64,000 bases of DNA from CAWBRT01 sp963696525 (GCA_963696525.1 CAVOKO010000011.1:558001-622000), one strand, 5' to 3'. Shown: positions 34,964 through 45,454, numbered from the stretch's first letter. Notes: generated from the sequence alone by a model not told the origin. Made by a program: numbers and translations.

Positions 34964-35182
34964 CTACGTCTTCTCCGTTCCGGTCTTGGCGGCCGCCAGA
35001 CTCTTGGCACGCTGGACGGTCTTGATCCGCGCAATGTCCTTGCGCAGGCCGCGGATCTTTTTCAGGCTCTCGCTCTGTCCCATGTTCAACTGAAATTTCA
35101 GCCGGAAGAGCTGATCGCTCACTTCCTGCTCCTGGTGACTGAGCTCTTCATCGGTAAAATTGCGAATCTTTTCCGCCTTCAT
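34964..35182 (-). CDS. rpmC: 50S ribosomal protein L29
   Basis: 72 residues forming the usual helical hairpin. It sits at the tunnel exit beside L23 and helps dock SRP and trigger factor. Conserved marks: MKAEKIRNFTDEELSHQEQE, LFRLKFQLNMGQSESLKKIRGLRKDIARIKT. The basic C-terminal extension (AKSLAAAKTGTEKT) is slightly longer than typical. Lies between rplP and rpsQ. Confidence 0.95.
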   Translation of the reverse strand: MKAEKIRNFTDEELSHQEQEVSDQLFRLKFQLNMGQSESLKKIRGLRKDIARIKTVQRAKSLAAAKTGTEKT

Positions 35183-35210
35183 CTGGTTTCTCTCTCGCGC
35201 CGCGGACGCA

Positions 35211-35627
35211 TCAGTGCGCCGTATGGCGCATTACGAATTTGGTTCTGAGCGGAAGCTTGTGCGAAGCCAACCGCATGGCTTCCTGCGCGTCGGTTGGATT
35301 TACGCCCTCCATCTCGAACAGGATCTTGCCCGGCCGGACGACGGCCACCCAGTGATCGGGAGCGCCTTTGCCCTTGCCCATACGGGTTTCGGCCGGCTTC
35401 TTCGTAACCGGCTTATCCGGGAACAAGCGGATCCAGATCTTTCCGCCACGCTTGACGAAACGGGTCATGGCTACGCGGCTTGCCTCGATCTGGCGGTCGG
35501 TGATCCAGCCCGGTTCCAGCACCTTCAGGCCGTAATCGCCGAACGACAGTTCGGAGCCGCGCCAAGCCTTGCCAGCCATGCGCCCGCGCTGCTGCTTGCG
35601 GTATTTCACTTTCTTCGGCATCAACAT
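35211..35627 (-). CDS. rplP: 50S ribosomal protein L16
   Basis: 138 residues, the normal size. It helps organise the A-site region of the 50S subunit. Signatures present: MPKKVKYRKQQRGRMAGKAW, FGDYGLKVLEPGWITDRQIEASRVAMTRFVKRGGKIWIRLFPDKPVTKKPAETRMGKGKG (as consecutive segments), and AEVKPGKILFEMEGV-like GAVRPGKILFEMEGVNPTDA. Located rpsC-rplP-rpmC as in most bacteria. Confidence 0.96.
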   Translation of the reverse strand: MLMPKKVKYRKQQRGRMAGKAWRGSELSFGDYGLKVLEPGWITDRQIEASRVAMTRFVKRGGKIWIRLFPDKPVTKKPAETRMGKGKGAPDHWVAVVRPGKILFEMEGVNPTDAQEAMRLASHKLPLRTKFVMRHTAH

Positions 35628-35751
35628 AAATAGTTCTCAGTTCTCGGTTCCCAGCGGCAAAACCATCCCCGCCTGAGTGGCCGTGATACTCGCCGCCTTC
35701 TGTCCAGCGCGGCTGCCCAGACAACCGGCAAAGACGAACCAGCGGCTGATC

Positions 35752-36417
35752 CTAGAAACCCGCCTGCGCTGTCTGCGCATCGCGGCGGCGTTGGGTCAGG
35801 ATTTCTCCCTTGTAGACCCAGCACTTCACGCCAATCACGCCATACGTCGTCTTGGCTTCGGCGAAGCCATAGTCGATATCGGCGCGCAAAGTGTGCAGCG
35901 GCAATCGTCCCTGCAGATACCACTCGGAACGGGCGATTTCGTTGCCGTTCAGGCGTCCGCTCACCCGCACCTTAATGCCCTTGCAACCGAAGCGCAGCGC
36001 CGAATCCACCGCCTTGCGCATGGCGCGGCGGAACCCAACCCGCTTTTCCAGTTGCAGCGCGATCGACTCGGCCACCAATTGCGAGTCCAGCTCGGGCTTG
36101 TGCACTTCCTGGATGTCGATGTACACCTCGCGATTGGTGCGCTTCTGCAGATCCAGCTTCAGCTTGTCGATCTCAGTCCCTTTGCGTCCGATGATGATGC
36201 CCGGCCGCGCCGTGCGGATGATGACCCGCAGTTTGTTGCCAGGACGCTCGACCTCGATCGAGCTGACCCCGGCGGACTTGAGCTTTTCCTTTAGCTCCGC
36301 CTTCAGCTTGATGTCTTCGATCAGCAACTTATCGAAGTCGCGATCCATGTACCAGCGCGCTTTCCAAGGCTTGGTGTAGCCGAGGCGGAATCCGTACGGA
36401 TGGACCTTCTGTCCCAT
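35752..36417 (-). CDS. rpsC: 30S ribosomal protein S3
   Basis: 221 residues from the ATG at 36417 (MGQKVHPYGFRLGYTKPWKA); a frame extension of 9 codons upstream is not S3-like. S3 forms part of the mRNA entry and helicase centre. It contains a type II KH domain (SSIEVERPGNKLRVIIRTAR-PGIIIGRKGTEIDKL with the GRKG motif) and a C-terminal domain (MRKAVDSALRFGCKGIKVRV-SGRLNGNEIARSEWYLQGRLPLHTLRADIDYG). Located rplV-rpsC-rplP. Confidence 0.97.
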   Translation of the reverse strand: MGQKVHPYGFRLGYTKPWKARWYMDRDFDKLLIEDIKLKAELKEKLKSAGVSSIEVERPGNKLRVIIRTARPGIIIGRKGTEIDKLKLDLQKRTNREVYIDIQEVHKPELDSQLVAESIALQLEKRVGFRRAMRKAVDSALRFGCKGIKVRVSGRLNGNEIARSEWYLQGRLPLHTLRADIDYGFAEAKTTYGVIGVKCWVYKGEILTQRRRDAQTAQAGF

Positions 36418-36527
36418 ATTTCCTTCTCTTCTCCGGGCTGGCATTGCTGCCGCGCTCAGTCACAATTCTCTCGCGAATCCCCGCGGCGTTGCCGCCCGGG
36501 ATACGCTCTCAGCCGCGCCCGCGGCGG

Positions 36528-37004
36528 TTACTTCTTCTTCTTGGCCGGCGCCTTCTTAGCCGCCGCTTTCTTGGCCGGTGCTTTCTTGGCCGGCGGTTTG
36601 CGGACCGCCTTCTTGGCCGGCGCCGCCGCCGTTTGGCCGGCAGGCACCGCCGCTCCCGGCTTTTCAGCAACCGCGATCTCCAGATGCGACATGCGCCTCT
36701 GGTAACGATAGGCGCGTCCCATCGGGGCCGGACGAATGCGCTTCATTCGCGGACCTTCGTTGGCGATGGCGCGCTTGACAAACAGCCGGTCAACGTCCAC
36801 CTCGACGCCCTTCTCCTGGTTCATATAGTTGGCGTTCTCAATGGCTGAACGCAGCAGCTTGTGAACCAGCGGAGCCACCCGCTTGTTGGTGAACGCCAGC
36901 GTATTCAAAGCCTGCTCCACCCGCAGCCCTTTGATCAGGTCCAGCACCAAGCGGGCTTTTTGCGGCGAAACCCGCATGAACCTGGCTTTCGCAGTGAATT
37001 CCAT
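36528..37004 (-). CDS. rplV: 50S ribosomal protein L22 with Lys/Ala-rich tail
   Basis: 158 residues. The first 110 are the L22 core (ARFMRVSPQKARLVLDLIKG, LRSAIENANYMNQEKG, EGPRMKRIRPAPMGRAYRYQ-RRMSHLEIAV), whose loop lines the exit tunnel. The last 45 residues are a repetitive tail of PAKKA-type units (APAKKAAAKKAPAKKKK), resembling histone H1-like and acidobacterial r-protein tails; it is probably disordered and RNA-binding. Located rpsS-rplV-rpsC. Confidence 0.96.
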   Translation of the reverse strand: MEFTAKARFMRVSPQKARLVLDLIKGLRVEQALNTLAFTNKRVAPLVHKLLRSAIENANYMNQEKGVEVDVDRLFVKRAIANEGPRMKRIRPAPMGRAYRYQRRMSHLEIAVAEKPGAAVPAGQTAAAPAKKAVRKPPAKKAPAKKAAAKKAPAKKKK

Positions 37005-37155
37005 GATCTCTGTCCCTTCAAATCCTGCCGCGAGTTCCTCGCCGGCATCGCCATCTTTCGCCGCACCCGCGGAAAAAACGGCGATCGCATCTATTCGACA
37101 ACCCTGCGCCTTCCGGCGGCTCTCGAGCGGCCCGCGGAAGCGCGCACCCAGGCGG

Positions 37156-37449
37156 CTACTTCGCCGGTTTTGCCGTACTCTCGGCGGCCGCCTTCACCGA
37201 ATGTCCCTTGAAGGTCCGCGTGAAGCTGAACTCACCCAGCTTATGGCCCACCATGTTCTCGGTGACATACACGGGGATGAACTTCTTGCCGTTGTGAACG
37301 GCCAACGTATGTCCCAGCATTTCCGGGATGATTGTCGAACGGCGCGACCAGGTGCGCAGCACCTTCTTCTCGTTGCGCGCGTTCATGCCCTCCACCTTGA
37401 CCAACAGGTGACTGTCGATGAACGGACCCTTTTTTGTTGAACGTGCCAT
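37156..37449 (-). CDS. rpsS: 30S ribosomal protein S19
   Basis: 97 residues. It lies in the 30S head and pairs with S13. Conserved marks: MARSTKKGPFIDSHLLVKVE, KKVLRTWSRRSTIIPEMLGHT-LAVHNGKKFIPVYVTENMVGHKLGEFSFTRTFKGH. A short C-terminal Ala/Lys tail is present. Located rplB-rpsS-rplV. Confidence 0.97.
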   Translation of the reverse strand: MARSTKKGPFIDSHLLVKVEGMNARNEKKVLRTWSRRSTIIPEMLGHTLAVHNGKKFIPVYVTENMVGHKLGEFSFTRTFKGHSVKAAAESTAKPAK

Positions 37450-37506
37450 AAACTCAGTTCTCAGTTCCTTCGGTTTCGAGTGGGCTCGGATGCCCGACAG
37501 CCAGCG

Positions 37507-38331
37507 TTACTTCTTCCGCCGGCTGACAATGAACTTGTCAGTCCGCTTGTTGTTGCGAGTCTTGTAGCCGCGCGTCGGCTGACCCCAGGGTGTTACCGGA
37601 TGGCGTCCGCCGCTGGTTTTACCTTCGCCGCCGCCGTGCGGGTGATCGACCGGGTTCATCACCACGCCGCGGTTGACCGGACGGCGTCCCAGCCAGCGAG
37701 TGCGGCCGGCCTTGCCAATGGTGATGTTCTCGTGGTCGAGGTTGCCAACCTGTCCCACGGTCGCCATGCAGTCGACCAGAACGCGGCGGGTTTCCCCCGA
37801 AGGCAGCTTGAGCAACGCGTAGTCGCCTTCCTTGGCCACCAACTGCGCCTGAGCGCCCGCCGAGCGCGCCATCTGCGCACCCTTGCCCGGCTTGAGCTCG
37901 ATGTTGTGCACCACCGTGCCGGCGGGAATGCTGCGCAGCGGCAGGGCATTGCCGACCAGGATGTCGGCCTCGGGTCCGCTGACCACCTTGGCGCCGACCT
38001 TCAGGCCGGAGGGATGCAGGATGTAGCGTTTTTCGCCGTCGGCATAGCTCAACAGAGCGATGCGCGCCGAGCGGTTGGGATCGTACTCGATCGATGCCAC
38101 CGTCGCTGGAATGCCGGCCTTGTCGCGCTTGAAGTCGATGATGCGCAACTTGCGCTTGTGGCCGCCGCCGCGATGCCAAATGGTCAAATCGCCATGATTG
38201 CGGCGACCACCGGTGTCCATCTTCGGCTCGGTGAGTGGCTTGTGCGGCCGGTTGGTCGTCAACTCGTCATTGACCAGCGTCGTCTGAAAACGCAACGTCG
38301 GAGTAACCGGTCTATATGTCTTGATCGCCAT
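37507..38331 (-). CDS. rplB: 50S ribosomal protein L2
   Basis: 274 residues from the ATG at 38331 (MAIKTYRPVTPTLRFQTTLV); the frame runs 23 codons further upstream without family sequence. L2 supports peptidyl transfer and subunit joining (bridge B7b). The OB-fold and SH3-like domains and the conserved C-terminal loop (RGVVMNPVDHPHGGGEGKTS, GRHPVTPWGQPTRGYKTRNN) are present, including the His of DHPHGGG. Located rplW-rplB-rpsS. Confidence 0.97.
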   Translation of the reverse strand: MAIKTYRPVTPTLRFQTTLVNDELTTNRPHKPLTEPKMDTGGRRNHGDLTIWHRGGGHKRKLRIIDFKRDKAGIPATVASIEYDPNRSARIALLSYADGEKRYILHPSGLKVGAKVVSGPEADILVGNALPLRSIPAGTVVHNIELKPGKGAQMARSAGAQAQLVAKEGDYALLKLPSGETRRVLVDCMATVGQVGNLDHENITIGKAGRTRWLGRRPVNRGVVMNPVDHPHGGGEGKTSGGRHPVTPWGQPTRGYKTRNNKRTDKFIVSRRKK

Positions 38332-38474
38332 AGCTGTTCTCTTCTTCCAGGCAGATACCGGAAAGCCGCTTCCTGCCCAGTTGGTCGCGCCGTGCTTCAC
38401 GCGACTATCAAAATCGTTCCCCGTCCGCGTCCTGGAACGTCCAACGCGGCTCCCGGCTCGACCGGGATAGCGTG

Positions 38475-38771
38475 CTAGACGTTTTCGGCGTACTCGGGCA
38501 TTTTTTCGCCCGTCTTCAGCCGTACGTAGGCCTTCTTCCAGTCGGGACGATAGCCGGTGAACTTTCCCCGACGGCGTTCCTTGCCCTCGAAGGTTGCCGT
38601 ACGCACCTGGTCGACCTTGACTTTGAAAATCGACTGCACGGCTTCCTTGATTTGCGTCTTGGTGGCTCGAACCGAGACTTCGAAAACCAGCGTGTGCTCG
38701 GTCTCTTTCGCGCCAAGACCTTTCTCCGTGATCACCGGACGGCGGATGATTTCATATGCCGACTTCGCCAT
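38475..38771 (-). CDS. rplW: 50S ribosomal protein L23
   Basis: 98 residues. It is located at the tunnel exit and is the docking site for trigger factor and SRP. Conserved marks: YEIIRRPVITEKGL, TLVFEVSVRATKTQIKEAVQ-SIFKVKVDQVRTATFEGKERRRGKFTGYRPDWKKAYVRLKTGEKM. Its ATG shares a base with the rplD stop, so it is translationally coupled to rplD. Confidence 0.96.
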   Translation of the reverse strand: MAKSAYEIIRRPVITEKGLGAKETEHTLVFEVSVRATKTQIKEAVQSIFKVKVDQVRTATFEGKERRRGKFTGYRPDWKKAYVRLKTGEKMPEYAENV

Positions 38772-39436
38772 TACGCCACCTCCGCCTTCCGCGCCCGTTT
38801 GGGCAACGCAGCCTTCAGCGAGTCTTGCAGCCTTTCGAGCGCGAGCCGGGAGAAAATCGCACGGTCGTATCGCAGCAGGTGATAGGCGTGCACTTCCGGA
38901 CCGTAGAGCATTTCCACGCCAGCCAGGTTACGGGAACTCAACTCCAGGTTGAGGTTCTCGTGATTGCCTGCTTCGACCAGCAAAGCCGTCTTATCGGCCT
39001 TCAGCGCGCCCAGCGCCTGGCGCATACTCTTGCTCTTGACGTCCTTCAGGTCGAACGCCTCGACCACCGTCAGTTTGCCTTCCGCCGCCTTGGCCGCCAG
39101 CGCCGAACGCAACGCACCCAATACTTTCTTGCGCGGAAATTGATAATCGTAGGAGCGGGGCTGAGGTCCGTGAATCGTGCCGCCGTGACGCCAGAGAGGC
39201 GAACGAATCGACCCGACACGGGCGCGCCCGGTTCCCTTCTGCCGCCACAGTTTCTTGCCCGATCCCGACACCAGTTTGCGGTTCTTGGTGGCGTGGGTGC
39301 CAGACCTCAATCCGGCGCGGTAGTGCTTCACCGCTTCCCAGAGCAAGTCCTCATTGATGGCACCGAACACCTCGTCGGCCAACTCGAGGCTGCCCACTTT
39401 ATTGCCGGCCAGATCCAAAACATCAATGGTTGCCAT
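38771..39436 (-). CDS. rplD: 50S ribosomal protein L4
   Basis: 221 residues from the ATG at 39436 (MATIDVLDLAGNKVGSLELA). L4 binds 23S rRNA, lines the tunnel and, in E. coli, autoregulates the S10 operon. The long RNA-binding loop is present (KKLWRQKGTGRARVGSIRSP, LWRHGGTIHGPQPRSYDYQFPRK), followed by the alpha/beta C-terminal domain. Located rplC-rplD-rplW. Confidence 0.96.
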   Translation of the reverse strand: MATIDVLDLAGNKVGSLELADEVFGAINEDLLWEAVKHYRAGLRSGTHATKNRKLVSGSGKKLWRQKGTGRARVGSIRSPLWRHGGTIHGPQPRSYDYQFPRKKVLGALRSALAAKAAEGKLTVVEAFDLKDVKSKSMRQALGALKADKTALLVEAGNHENLNLELSSRNLAGVEMLYGPEVHAYHLLRYDRAIFSRLALERLQDSLKAALPKRARKAEVA

Positions 39437-39522
39437 AAGGTTTTCTCTTCCAACTACCCGAGGACAGAATCTCCGCCGGGTCAATGCGGCGCGGACCACG
39501 CGGCCCGCCGCCACTTTAATAA

Positions 39523-40266
39523 TTATTTCTTCTTACTTGCCTGGCGCTTGGAGGCCTTCAACGGGTCGACCGTGCCGGCGCCAGCGAAACCACGACGCTC
39601 TCTCGGCGGCTTCTTCGCCTTGGTGATCAGCACGTAGCCGTCCTTGGGACCCGGCACGGCGCCTTCGATCACCAGCAGGTTCTCTTCCTTGTCGATTCCG
39701 AGCACGCGCAGGTTGCGCATCGTCACGCTTGCGTTTCCCATGTGCCCCGACATGCGCGTTCCCTTGAACACCCGGGACGGGTACGACGAGGCGCCGATCG
39801 AGCCCTGTACCTGGAACATGTGTCCGTGAGCAGCGGGCCCGCCGGCGAAGTGGTGCCGGCGAACCACGCCCGCGAAGCCACGGCCCTTGCTGGTGCCCAA
39901 AACGTCAACGAACTTTTCGTTATCGAACAAGTCGACCAATACCTTGTCCCCGACCTTCACGCCATCGCCCGCGGCTTCTTGGCCCGCGGCGGCTCCGTCG
40001 GCGAGGATCGCCACCTCCCGCAGAAACTTTACCGGCGGCAAATTGTGCTTCGCCAGATGACCCTTCATGGGCTGCGTAAGCCGCGATTCCTTGACGAACT
40101 CGATCAACCCAAGCTGGGCCGTTTCATAACCGTCGCGCGTGGCCGTCTTCAATTGCGTCACAACGCACGGACCGGCTTGCAATATGGTCACGGGACGAAC
40201 TTCACCCTTGCTGTCGAACAACTGGGTCATCCCGACCTTTTTTCCAAGAATTCCGTTTAGTGGCAT
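39523..40266 (-). CDS. rplC: 50S ribosomal protein L3
   Basis: 247 residues, about 35 longer than typical owing to a basic C-terminal tail (KAKKPPRERRG...KASKRQASKKK). L3 begins 50S assembly and reaches the peptidyl-transferase centre. Conserved marks: GILGKKVGMTQLFDSKGEVR, VTILQAGPCVVTQLKTATRD-GY, GTSKGRGFAGVVRRHHFAGGP, GSIGASSYPSRVFKGTRMSG-HMGN. Located rpsJ-rplC-rplD. Confidence 0.96.
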   Translation of the reverse strand: MPLNGILGKKVGMTQLFDSKGEVRPVTILQAGPCVVTQLKTATRDGYETAQLGLIEFVKESRLTQPMKGHLAKHNLPPVKFLREVAILADGAAAGQEAAGDGVKVGDKVLVDLFDNEKFVDVLGTSKGRGFAGVVRRHHFAGGPAAHGHMFQVQGSIGASSYPSRVFKGTRMSGHMGNASVTMRNLRVLGIDKEENLLVIEGAVPGPKDGYVLITKAKKPPRERRGFAGAGTVDPLKASKRQASKKK

Positions 40267-40421
40267 TCCCTTGTTCTCCTCATCATGCCCGCGTTACCGC
40301 CGCTGGCACTGTAGGTGCCGCGCCCAGCAATCCTTCCTGCCCCAGGAAGCGCTAGCTTCCAGGTCTCCAGAGAACGCTGCCCGGCATCCAAGGCGAAAGC
40401 GAGCCATCCCGCTACGCCCGG

Positions 40422-40751
40422 CTATTTATGTTCCTTGCCGTACGCCTTGATCTCGACATCGACGCCGGCCGGCAAATCGAGCTTCATCAGCGCGTCCACC
40501 GTCTGCTGCGTCGGCTCGAGTATGTCGAGCAAACGCTTATGAGTGCGGATCTCAAATTGCTCGCGCGACTTCTTATCGACATGCGGTGAGCGCAAAACCG
40601 TATATTTGTTCTTGACCGTCGGCAACGGAATCGGTCCGGCAATCTGAGCGCCAGTGCGGCGCGCCGTCTCTACAATTTCGCCCGTCGACTGATCCAGAAC
40701 GCGGTAATCGTACGCCTTCAATCGGATCCGAATTCGCTCTTTACCAATCAC
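40422..40751 (-). CDS. rpsJ: 30S ribosomal protein S10
   Basis: 109 residues when started at the GTG at 40751 (M-IGKERIRIRLKAYDYRVLD). A GAGAG motif about 9 bases upstream supports this; a TTG at 40766 is an alternative. S10 is part of the 30S head and also NusE of antitermination complexes. Conserved marks: RIRIRLKAYDYRVLDQST, AQIAGPIPLPTVKNKYTVLR-SPHVDKKSREQFEIRTHKRL. First gene of the S10 block, downstream of tuf. Confidence 0.95.
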   Translation of the reverse strand: MIGKERIRIRLKAYDYRVLDQSTGEIVETARRTGAQIAGPIPLPTVKNKYTVLRSPHVDKKSREQFEIRTHKRLLDILEPTQQTVDALMKLDLPAGVDVEIKAYGKEHK

Positions 40752-40938
40752 AGTTGTGTCTCTCAAAAGATCGTTTTACCAGGGCTCCGCAAGTTCGCTG
40801 CCCAAACCGCGCCAGCACACGCGCCTGCTTCGCCGGACCGGCGCTCGATCTCCACGCCCGTCCATCTTTCCCTGGCCGGCCTTTCGCCGGATGCCTGACT
40901 CTCGAGCGGGGAGTTCTACCCCGCCCACTCAGAACTTC

Positions 40939-42126
<1,188 letters not shown>

Positions 42127-42227
42127 TGCTCAAAGCTCCTCATTCACCGGCGAGCCGCTTCGGCTCGCACCGAAAACTTTGTGAAGCACCATGACTCGGA
42201 ATGCGCTGGCGCATCCCATCAACAAAA

Positions 42228-44327
42228 CTATCTGGCCGAGACCCTGCCCTGCACTTTGGCCACGATTTCCTCGGCGACCGCGCGCGGCGCCTCTTCGTAG
42301 CGCGAGAAGTGCATGGAAAACGTGGCCCGGCCCTGCGTGCTCGAGCGCATCTGGGTGGCATAGCCGAACATTTCGGCCAGCGGCACCATCGACTTGACCA
42401 CCTCGGAGCCGGCCCGATGCTCGATGCCCTCGATGCGGCCGCGGCGGCTGTTCAGGTCGCCGATCACGGTGCCCATATACTCCATGGGCACGACTACTTC
42501 GACCGACATCACCGGCTCCAGCAGAACCGGGCTCGCCTTGCGGGCGGCCTCTTTGAAACCCATCGAGGCGGCAATTTTAAACGCCAACTCGTTCGAGTCG
42601 ACTTCGTGGTAGCTGCCGTCATAGAGCGTCGCCTTGATGTCGACCATCGGATAGCCCGCCAAAACGCCGCCCTCCATCGCTTCCCTGATTCCCGCCTCGA
42701 CCGGCTTGATGTATTCCTTCGGGACCGAGCCGCCGACAATATCGTTTTCGAATTCGAAGCCCTTGCCGGTCCCGCTCGGCTCGATGCGAAGCTTGACGTG
42801 GCCGTATTGCCCGCTGCCGCCGGTCTGCCGTATGTACTTGCCCTCGGCTTCGGCCTTCTTGCGGATGGTCTCGCGGTACGCGACCTGCGGTTTGCCGACG
42901 TTGGCTTCCACGCTGAACTCGCGCATCATGCGGTCGATGATGATTTCCAGGTGCAACTCGCCCATGCCGCTGATGATCGTCTGGCCGCTGTCCTGATCGG
43001 TCGCGACCCGGAAGGTCGGATCTTCCTGCGCCAGCTTGCTGAGCGCAATCGACATCTTCTCCTGGTCGCTTTTGGTCTTGGGCTCCACGGCAACCGCGAT
43101 CACCGGGTCGGGAAACTCGATCGACTCCAGCACGATCGGGTGCTTTTCGTCGGAGATGGTGTCACCGGTAGTCACGTTCTTCAGACCGACGCAGGCGCAG
43201 ATGTCTCCGGCGAGAACTTCCGTAATCTCCTCGCGCTTGTTGGCGTGCATGCGCAGCAGGCGCCCGATGCGCTCACTCCGCTGCTTACGCGGGTTATAAA
43301 CGCTGTCGCCGCTCTTCAGTCCGCCCGAATAGGCGCGGATAAACGCCAACTGGCCGACAAAGGGATCGGTCATGATCTTGAAAACCAGCGCCGCGAAGGG
43401 ATCTTGGTCGTCCGGCTTGCGAATCTCTTCCGCGCCGGTCTCGGGGTTCTTGCCCGTCACCGGAGGAACGTCTATCGGCGACGGCAGAAAATCGACCACC
43501 GCATCCAGCAGCGGCTGCACCCCTTTGTTCTTGAACGCGGTGCCGCAAATGACCGGGAAAAGTTTCAAGCCGATGACGCTCTTGCGAAGCGAAGCCTTCA
43601 GCTCTTCCTCGCCAATCTCTTCGCCCTCGACATACTTCTTCATCAGCTCTTCGCCGTCATCGTTTTCGACGACGCTTTCGACCAGGAGCTGATGATAGGC
43701 CTGCGCCTTCTTCTTCAACTCCGCCGGAATCTCCTCGATCGAAAACTCCGCGCCGAGGGTTTCGTCGTGCCAGAAAATGGCCTTCATGGCAAACAGATCG
43801 ATGCAGCCCTTGAACTTGTCTTCGTGCCCAATCGGATACTGGATGGCTACTGGACGGGCGTTGAGGCGCTTGCGGATGGTGTCGATGGCGTGCTCAAAGT
43901 CGGCGCCCATCTTATCCATCTTATTGATGAAGCAAATGCGTGGCACGCCGTACTTATCGGCCTGCCGCCAGACGGTTTCCGATTGCGGCTCGACCCCGTG
44001 CACGGCGTCGAATACCGCGACTGCTCCATCGAGCACACGCAAGGAACGCTCCACTTCGGCGGTGAAATCCACGTGACCCGGCGTATCGATGATGTTGATG
44101 AGGAAGTCGCGCCAGGAACAGGTCGTGGCGGCGGACGTGATGGTGATGCCGCGCTCCTGCTCCTGAGCCATCCAATCCATGGTCGCCGTGCCCTCATGCA
44201 CTTCGCCAATGCGGTGCGTGCGACCCGTATAGAAGAGGACGCGCTCGGTAGTCGTAGTCTTACCGGCATCGATGTGCGCCATGATGCCGATATTCCTGCA
44301 ACGCTCTAATGGAACTTGTCTTGCCAA
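42228..44327 (-). CDS. fusA: Elongation factor G
   Basis: 699 residues, the standard length. It drives translocation on the ribosome with GTP. The G domain has AHIDAGKTTTTERVL, a GITITSAATTC segment, DTPGHVDF and NKMDKMGADF. Domains II-V follow, including the domain IV tip and the terminal YEEAPRAVAEEIVAKVQGRV. The start is a TTG at 44327 preceded by AAGGAAG, an unusual initiation codon for such a highly expressed protein. Located rpsG-fusA-tuf. Confidence 0.97.
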   Translation of the reverse strand: MARQVPLERCRNIGIMAHIDAGKTTTTERVLFYTGRTHRIGEVHEGTATMDWMAQEQERGITITSAATTCSWRDFLINIIDTPGHVDFTAEVERSLRVLDGAVAVFDAVHGVEPQSETVWRQADKYGVPRICFINKMDKMGADFEHAIDTIRKRLNARPVAIQYPIGHEDKFKGCIDLFAMKAIFWHDETLGAEFSIEEIPAELKKKAQAYHQLLVESVVENDDGEELMKKYVEGEEIGEEELKASLRKSVIGLKLFPVICGTAFKNKGVQPLLDAVVDFLPSPIDVPPVTGKNPETGAEEIRKPDDQDPFAALVFKIMTDPFVGQLAFIRAYSGGLKSGDSVYNPRKQRSERIGRLLRMHANKREEITEVLAGDICACVGLKNVTTGDTISDEKHPIVLESIEFPDPVIAVAVEPKTKSDQEKMSIALSKLAQEDPTFRVATDQDSGQTIISGMGELHLEIIIDRMMREFSVEANVGKPQVAYRETIRKKAEAEGKYIRQTGGSGQYGHVKLRIEPSGTGKGFEFENDIVGGSVPKEYIKPVEAGIREAMEGGVLAGYPMVDIKATLYDGSYHEVDSNELAFKIAASMGFKEAARKASPVLLEPVMSVEVVVPMEYMGTVIGDLNSRRGRIEGIEHRAGSEVVKSMVPLAEMFGYATQMRSSTQGRATFSMHFSRYEEAPRAVAEEIVAKVQGRVSAR

Positions 44328-44450
44328 AACTTCCTTCTAATCCTTGCTTGTCATCCCGCGGGCATAAGCCCGGGCTGGTTTCCGCGATGTTCCGCAAACT
44401 CCGGCGGAACAACTACTACTCGTTGCCCACGCGATGGCACGCTCCCGTCG

Positions 44451-44921
44451 CTACCAGCGATAGTGAGCGAAGGCCTTGTTGGCCTCGGCCATGCGGTGTA
44501 CGTCTTCCTTCTTTTTAATGGCTGCGCCTTTGCCGTTGGCCGCATCCAGCAATTCGTTGGTCAGCTTTTCGACCATGCCCTTTTCCGCGCGCCCTCGCGC
44601 ATAGGTCAGCAGCCAGCGAATTGCCAGCGAGGTGCGCCGGTCGGGATTGACCTCGACGGGCACCTGGTAGTTCGCGCCGCCGACGCGGCGGGTCTTGACT
44701 TCCAGCAGCGGCTTAACGTTCTCAACCGCCTTCTTGAACAACTTCAGGGCTTCGTCGCCGCCCTTCTGCTGGAGATTCTCCAGGGACTTGTAGAAGATTC
44801 CCTGCGCGGTACTCTTCTTGCCGCCCCACATCATGGAGTTGACGAATTTATTGGCCAGCGTGGAGTTGTAAACCGGATCGGGCACCGGTTCACGCTTCGG
44901 AACATGTCCTTTTCTAGGCAT
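44451..44921 (-). CDS. rpsG: 30S ribosomal protein S7
   Basis: 156 residues. It nucleates assembly of the 30S head and, in E. coli, represses the str operon. Conserved marks: MPRKGHVPKREPVPDPVYNS, LANKFVNSMMWGGKKSTAQG-IFYKSLENL, the beta-hairpin RRVGGANYQVPVEVNPDRRTS-LAIRWLL and the C-terminal MAEANKAFAHYRW. Located rpsL-rpsG-fusA. Confidence 0.97.
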   Translation of the reverse strand: MPRKGHVPKREPVPDPVYNSTLANKFVNSMMWGGKKSTAQGIFYKSLENLQQKGGDEALKLFKKAVENVKPLLEVKTRRVGGANYQVPVEVNPDRRTSLAIRWLLTYARGRAEKGMVEKLTNELLDAANGKGAAIKKKEDVHRMAEANKAFAHYRW

Positions 44922-45082
44922 CCTGAAAACTCTCTTTCGCTCTTGAGCCTTGGTTTATCCCTCGGCTTCGCTTCACCGGCGATAATGCCGGCTACTGAAC
45001 GTCCAACACCCATCCCTTGCTGCGCTTGGGATGACGAACGGCCGCGGGACCAACCTTATTCACGCCCCGCAACCCTGAAAGA

Positions 45083-45454
45083 TCACTTGGGACGCTTCGC
45101 CCCATACTTGGACCGCGACTGCTTGCGATTGGCCACGCCAACCGAGTCGAGCGTGCCGCGGATGACGTGATAGCGAACCCCCGGCAAATCTTTCACGCGG
45201 CCGCCGCGGATCAGCACAATCGAGTGCTCCTGAAGATTGTGACCAACGCCGGGAATATAGGTCGTGACCTCGATCCCGTTGGTCAAACGAACACGAGCAA
45301 CTTTGCGCAGAGCCGAGTTCGGCTTCTTGGGCGTCTGGGTGTACACGCGAGTGCACACGCCGCGCTTCTGCGGGCAGGCCTGGAGAGCAGGACTCGCCGT
45401 CTTGTACCGCGGCGCCGTGCGACCCTTGCGGACCAATTGATTAAACGTAGGCAC
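45083..45454 (-). CDS. rpsL: 30S ribosomal protein S12
   Basis: 123 residues when started at the GTG at 45454 (M-PTFNQLVRKGRTAPRYK); an AAGGAG site 8 bases upstream decides this start over the longer frame to 45529. S12 shapes the decoding centre. Conserved marks: CPQKRGVCTRVYTQTPKKPN with the lysine whose substitution gives streptomycin resistance still present, ALRKVARVRLTNG, HNLQEHSIVLIRGGRVKDLPGVRYHVIRG. First gene of the whole ribosomal supercluster, preceded by a long untranslated leader. Confidence 0.97.
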   Translation of the reverse strand: MPTFNQLVRKGRTAPRYKTASPALQACPQKRGVCTRVYTQTPKKPNSALRKVARVRLTNGIEVTTYIPGVGHNLQEHSIVLIRGGRVKDLPGVRYHVIRGTLDSVGVANRKQSRSKYGAKRPK

